Source: an uncultured Pelagibacteraceae bacterium (GTDB taxonomy: Bacteria > Pseudomonadota > Alphaproteobacteria > Pelagibacterales > Pelagibacteraceae). From it: a stretch of 41,047 nucleotides of DNA. Under the pieces are notes generated by a model. The model was not told the origin of the DNA and did not search any database. It saw only the letters and a program-made list of their open reading frames with translations. The DNA is taken from positions 1-41,047 of the forward strand of contig CACOGC010000010.1 in assembly GCA_902626645.1 (NCBI GenBank). The letters are read 5' to 3'. Position numbers and translations under genes: made by a program. Shown here one piece after another: positions 39,005 through 41,047 of this stretch. Position 1 is the stretch's first letter; each line of letters starts with the position of its first letter.

Positions 39005-41047
39005 TTATTTCTTCTTTATAAGTTCAGTATTTTTAATATTTATTGCCATACAAGTTATGTCATCCCTCAGCTTTTCCGCACCCCAGTTGAGTTCTTTTTC
39101 AATAGACTCAACTATAGATTTAGGGGTGACCTGTGACATTTCGTTTATAATTTTTTGAACTCCTTCAGCGCCTAACTCTTCCCCATTTTTCATATACCCT
39201 TCGGTTACTCCATCCGTGTAAACCACAAAAGTTTTATCTTTTAAATTAAGGGTATTTGATTTCACCATCGACTCTGTAAAATATTTTACAATACCAATTG
39301 GTGGCATTTCTGATTTAATATATTCATAGTTTTTATTTTCATCAAAAGTAAGAATACTTTCATGACCTGCATTGATGAACACTAGTTCACCCGTTTTGAT
39401 ATTTAATTTACCAAAAACAGCTGTAACAAACATTCCCTTAAATTTTGCTTCTACCAATTCATTGTTGACACCAAACACTACTTTTTCTAGAGGAAATTTT
39501 AAATTAGTTAGTGTTCTAAAAATAGAGGATGCTTTTGCCATATACATCCCAGCTTTTACTCCTTTGCCGGAAACATCTGCTAAAGTAAAAAAATATTCTT
39601 CAGGGGTTGATCTTACGACATCAAAATAATCCCCAGAAACATCCCTTGCTGGGACGTTTTTAGCAAAAATAAAATTCTCAAACTTTGAAATATCAGGGAA
39701 TAAGCTCTTTTGAACTCCTGCAGCAAGTTCTCGTTCTTTTAAAAGTTTAGCTTCTTTTTGTAAATTAGCTAAAGCCATTTTATTTTCCTCAATAAATCTA
39801 AAATAAAGACCGGTCAAAAATGTCAAAGTTACTATGAAAATTGGATAACTAAAATCCACTAACTCTGATCTAAATTTATAAATAGAGAAACCAATAATAA
39901 TAATTAATAGAATATTACCAAAGAAGATTGATAAACTATATTTCGGTTTAATTTTTTGCGATAAAATAAAAGTGAGTAAGGCAACAATAATAGAAAATAT
40001 AAGCTCAAAGATATAAGTGTTAGGATTTCTTATCAAATAAGACTGGTCTAAAATATTTTCAATAACATTGGCATGAACTTCTACTCCAGGTATTGTAATA
40101 CCCAGTGGAGTTTTTACTAAATCGAATAAGCCTTGAGCTGAAGCTCCAATTAAAACATATTTATTTTCAAAAAAACTTTTTTCAAAATTACCATCATAAA
40201 CATCGCCAGCAGAAATATATTGCTTTTTTTGTGATTTTTTATATTTGATCCAAATAATACCATTTGGATCAGACTCTACTTTATAGGGTCTAGCACTTAT
40301 TCTATTTATTCCTACCTCATTTAATTCGACATAAATATTTTTTTGTTTGGATCCAACTCGAACCATTTCTAAACCCATCGTGGGATATATCTTTTTATTA
40401 AACTGAACAATTAATGGTAAAGATCTAATTATTCCATCGAGCTGGTCTAAAAAAGAAATTGAGCCAAGACCCTGAACATTTTTCTCTAATTTTTCTAATG
40501 AGCCTATAGAAAATGGATAAGAATATGTAAATTGTTTTGGTTCACCTCCTTTAGAAAGAAATCTTGCTTTTGCTTTTCGATCATAATTTGAATGTGATGG
40601 AACATTACTACCCAATACTGCAATAACTGATTTTGACTCTTTTAACTTTTCTGCGAATAAATCATCTGGGCCCTTTAATTTTTGCAACTCAGTAATATCT
40701 GTGGGAATTAGATTATAAGATTTAATAATTTCTTCAGGAGACTGTTTATCTTTTTCAGTAAAGAATATATCAAAACCAATTGCTTTTGGATTTGCGGTAT
40801 TCAATTGATCAAGAATTTTTGCAAAAACTGTTCTATTCCATGGAAATTGTCCAAACTTTCCTAAACTTTGTTCATCAATATCAATGATAACTACTTCGCT
40901 GTCTTTTTCTTGAGCAAATATTTTTTGATACAAATCAAAACTTAAATAAGAAACCGACTTAATAAACGCTGGATTTAAAATTTTAAGAAAAATTAATAGT
41001 GTGAGTAATAATAAAAAAATTAGATAATTTAAATTTTTTTTTACAAA
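39005..41047 (-). CDS. CHASE2-domain membrane protein with SpoIIE/RsbU-type PP2C phosphatase (5' end outside window)
   Basis: The frame is open to the right edge, with at least 680 codons. The edge-proximal part encodes a membrane helix (YLIFLLLLTLLIFLKIL), then the extracytoplasmic CHASE2 sensor with VVIIDIDEQSLGKFGQFPWN, GFDIFFTE and LVKTPLGITIPGVEVHANVI. Three further helices follow, then a short coiled coil (NLQKEAKLLKERELAAGVQ) and the SpoIIE phosphatase core: FPDISKFENFIF, PARDVSGDYFDVV, LADVSGKGVKAGMYMA, INAGHE and VYTDGVTEGYMKNGEELG, with the metal-binding Asp residues present. It should dephosphorylate an anti-sigma-factor antagonist in response to an envelope signal. The TTG at 40933 is not a credible start because homology continues upstream. 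No partner gene is in the window. Confidence 0.88.
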   Translation of the reverse strand, partial: FVKKNLNYLIFLLLLTLLIFLKILNPAFIKSVSYLSFDLYQKIFAQEKDSEVVIIDIDEQSLGKFGQFPWNRTVFAKILDQLNTANPKAIGFDIFFTEKDKQSPEEIIKSYNLIPTDITELQKLKGPDDLFAEKLKESKSVIAVLGSNVPSHSNYDRKAKARFLSKGGEPKQFTYSYPFSIGSLEKLEKNVQGLGSISFLDQLDGIIRSLPLIVQFNKKIYPTMGLEMVRVGSKQKNIYVELNEVGINRISARPYKVESDPNGIIWIKYKKSQKKQYISAGDVYDGNFEKSFFENKYVLIGASAQGLFDLVKTPLGITIPGVEVHANVIENILDQSYLIRNPNTYIFELIFSIIVALLTFILSQKIKPKYSLSIFFGNILLIIIIGFSIYKFRSELVDFSYPIFIVTLTFLTGLYFRFIEENKMALANLQKEAKLLKERELAAGVQKSLFPDISKFENFIFAKNVPARDVSGDYFDVVRSTPEEYFFTLADVSGKGVKAGMYMAKASSIFRTLTNLKFPLEKVVFGVNNELVEAKFKGMFVTAVFGKLNIKTGELVFINAGHESILTFDENKNYEYIKSEMPPIGIVKYFTESMVKSNTLNLKDKTFVVYTDGVTEGYMKNGEELGAEGVQKIINEMSQVTPKSIVESIEKELNWGAEKLRDDITCMAINIKNTELIKKK

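Noticed and set aside
1..41047. tRNA, rRNA, CRISPR, insertion sequence, prophage or integrase
   Set aside because: I looked for conserved arms, spaced repeats, terminal inverted repeats and transposase or integrase motifs and saw none.

Overview
The window looks like part of a small, streamlined alphaproteobacterial genome of the SAR11 / Pelagibacterales type. The DNA is very AT-rich. Genes touch or overlap by 1 to 11 bases, and no stretch longer than about 170 bases lacks a gene. The content is typical of marine oligotrophs: high-expression periplasmic binding proteins, several ABC importers for small nitrogenous compounds, and almost no regulators. The assignment rests on gene content and composition, not on a marker gene. 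I saw no rRNA, tRNA, CRISPR array, insertion sequence or prophage.

Left edge (1-3121): a minus-strand gene runs off the window and carries the LEPR-type N-terminus of very large adhesin-like proteins. Facing away from it is an outer-membrane TolC-family lipoprotein with an unusual C-terminal cadherin/Ig-like domain and a long charged coiled coil, then a tiny basic protein. Together they look like a type I secretion or surface-display locus.

Housekeeping block (3123-10578, minus): csaA, a LysE-type exporter, acnA, a YfgM-like TPR protein, a BamB-like lipoprotein, a cupin, zapE and yjbQ, tightly packed. Divergent from it is argE (10608-11798). Then come an aldehyde dehydrogenase and an agmatinase-type ureohydrolase (minus), and a secreted zinc metallopeptidase with a membrane-anchored cyclophilin (plus).

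Nitrogen-compound importer block (15619-24324, minus): eutA-like, doeA/eutD-like ectoine hydrolase, potA-, potD-, potB- and potC-like ABC transporter genes, and a FadN-type beta-oxidation enzyme. The binding-protein gene has its own promoter, a perfect GGAGG ribosome site, and a strong hairpin before the first permease gene.

Branched-chain amino-acid-type transporter block (24462-37884): two complete Liv-type ABC systems lie in one run of minus-strand genes. Between them sit an AzlCD-type exporter, a GlaH/CsiD-type glutarate 2-hydroxylase and a ProC-like reductase. The second binding protein lies convergent to its presumed permease genes. A second LysE-type exporter starts the block behind an unrecognised hairpin leader.

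Right edge (38005-41047): a TIGR03643 protein and glutaredoxin (plus), then a small lipoprotein and a CHASE2-SpoIIE phosphatase (minus) whose 5' end is outside the window.

The most interesting candidates are the giant-protein/TolC-cadherin pair, the ectoine-ring-hydrolase/Pot transporter operon, the GlaH-containing Liv/Azl block, the repeated attenuator behind binding-protein genes, and the structured leader of the exporter at 37884.
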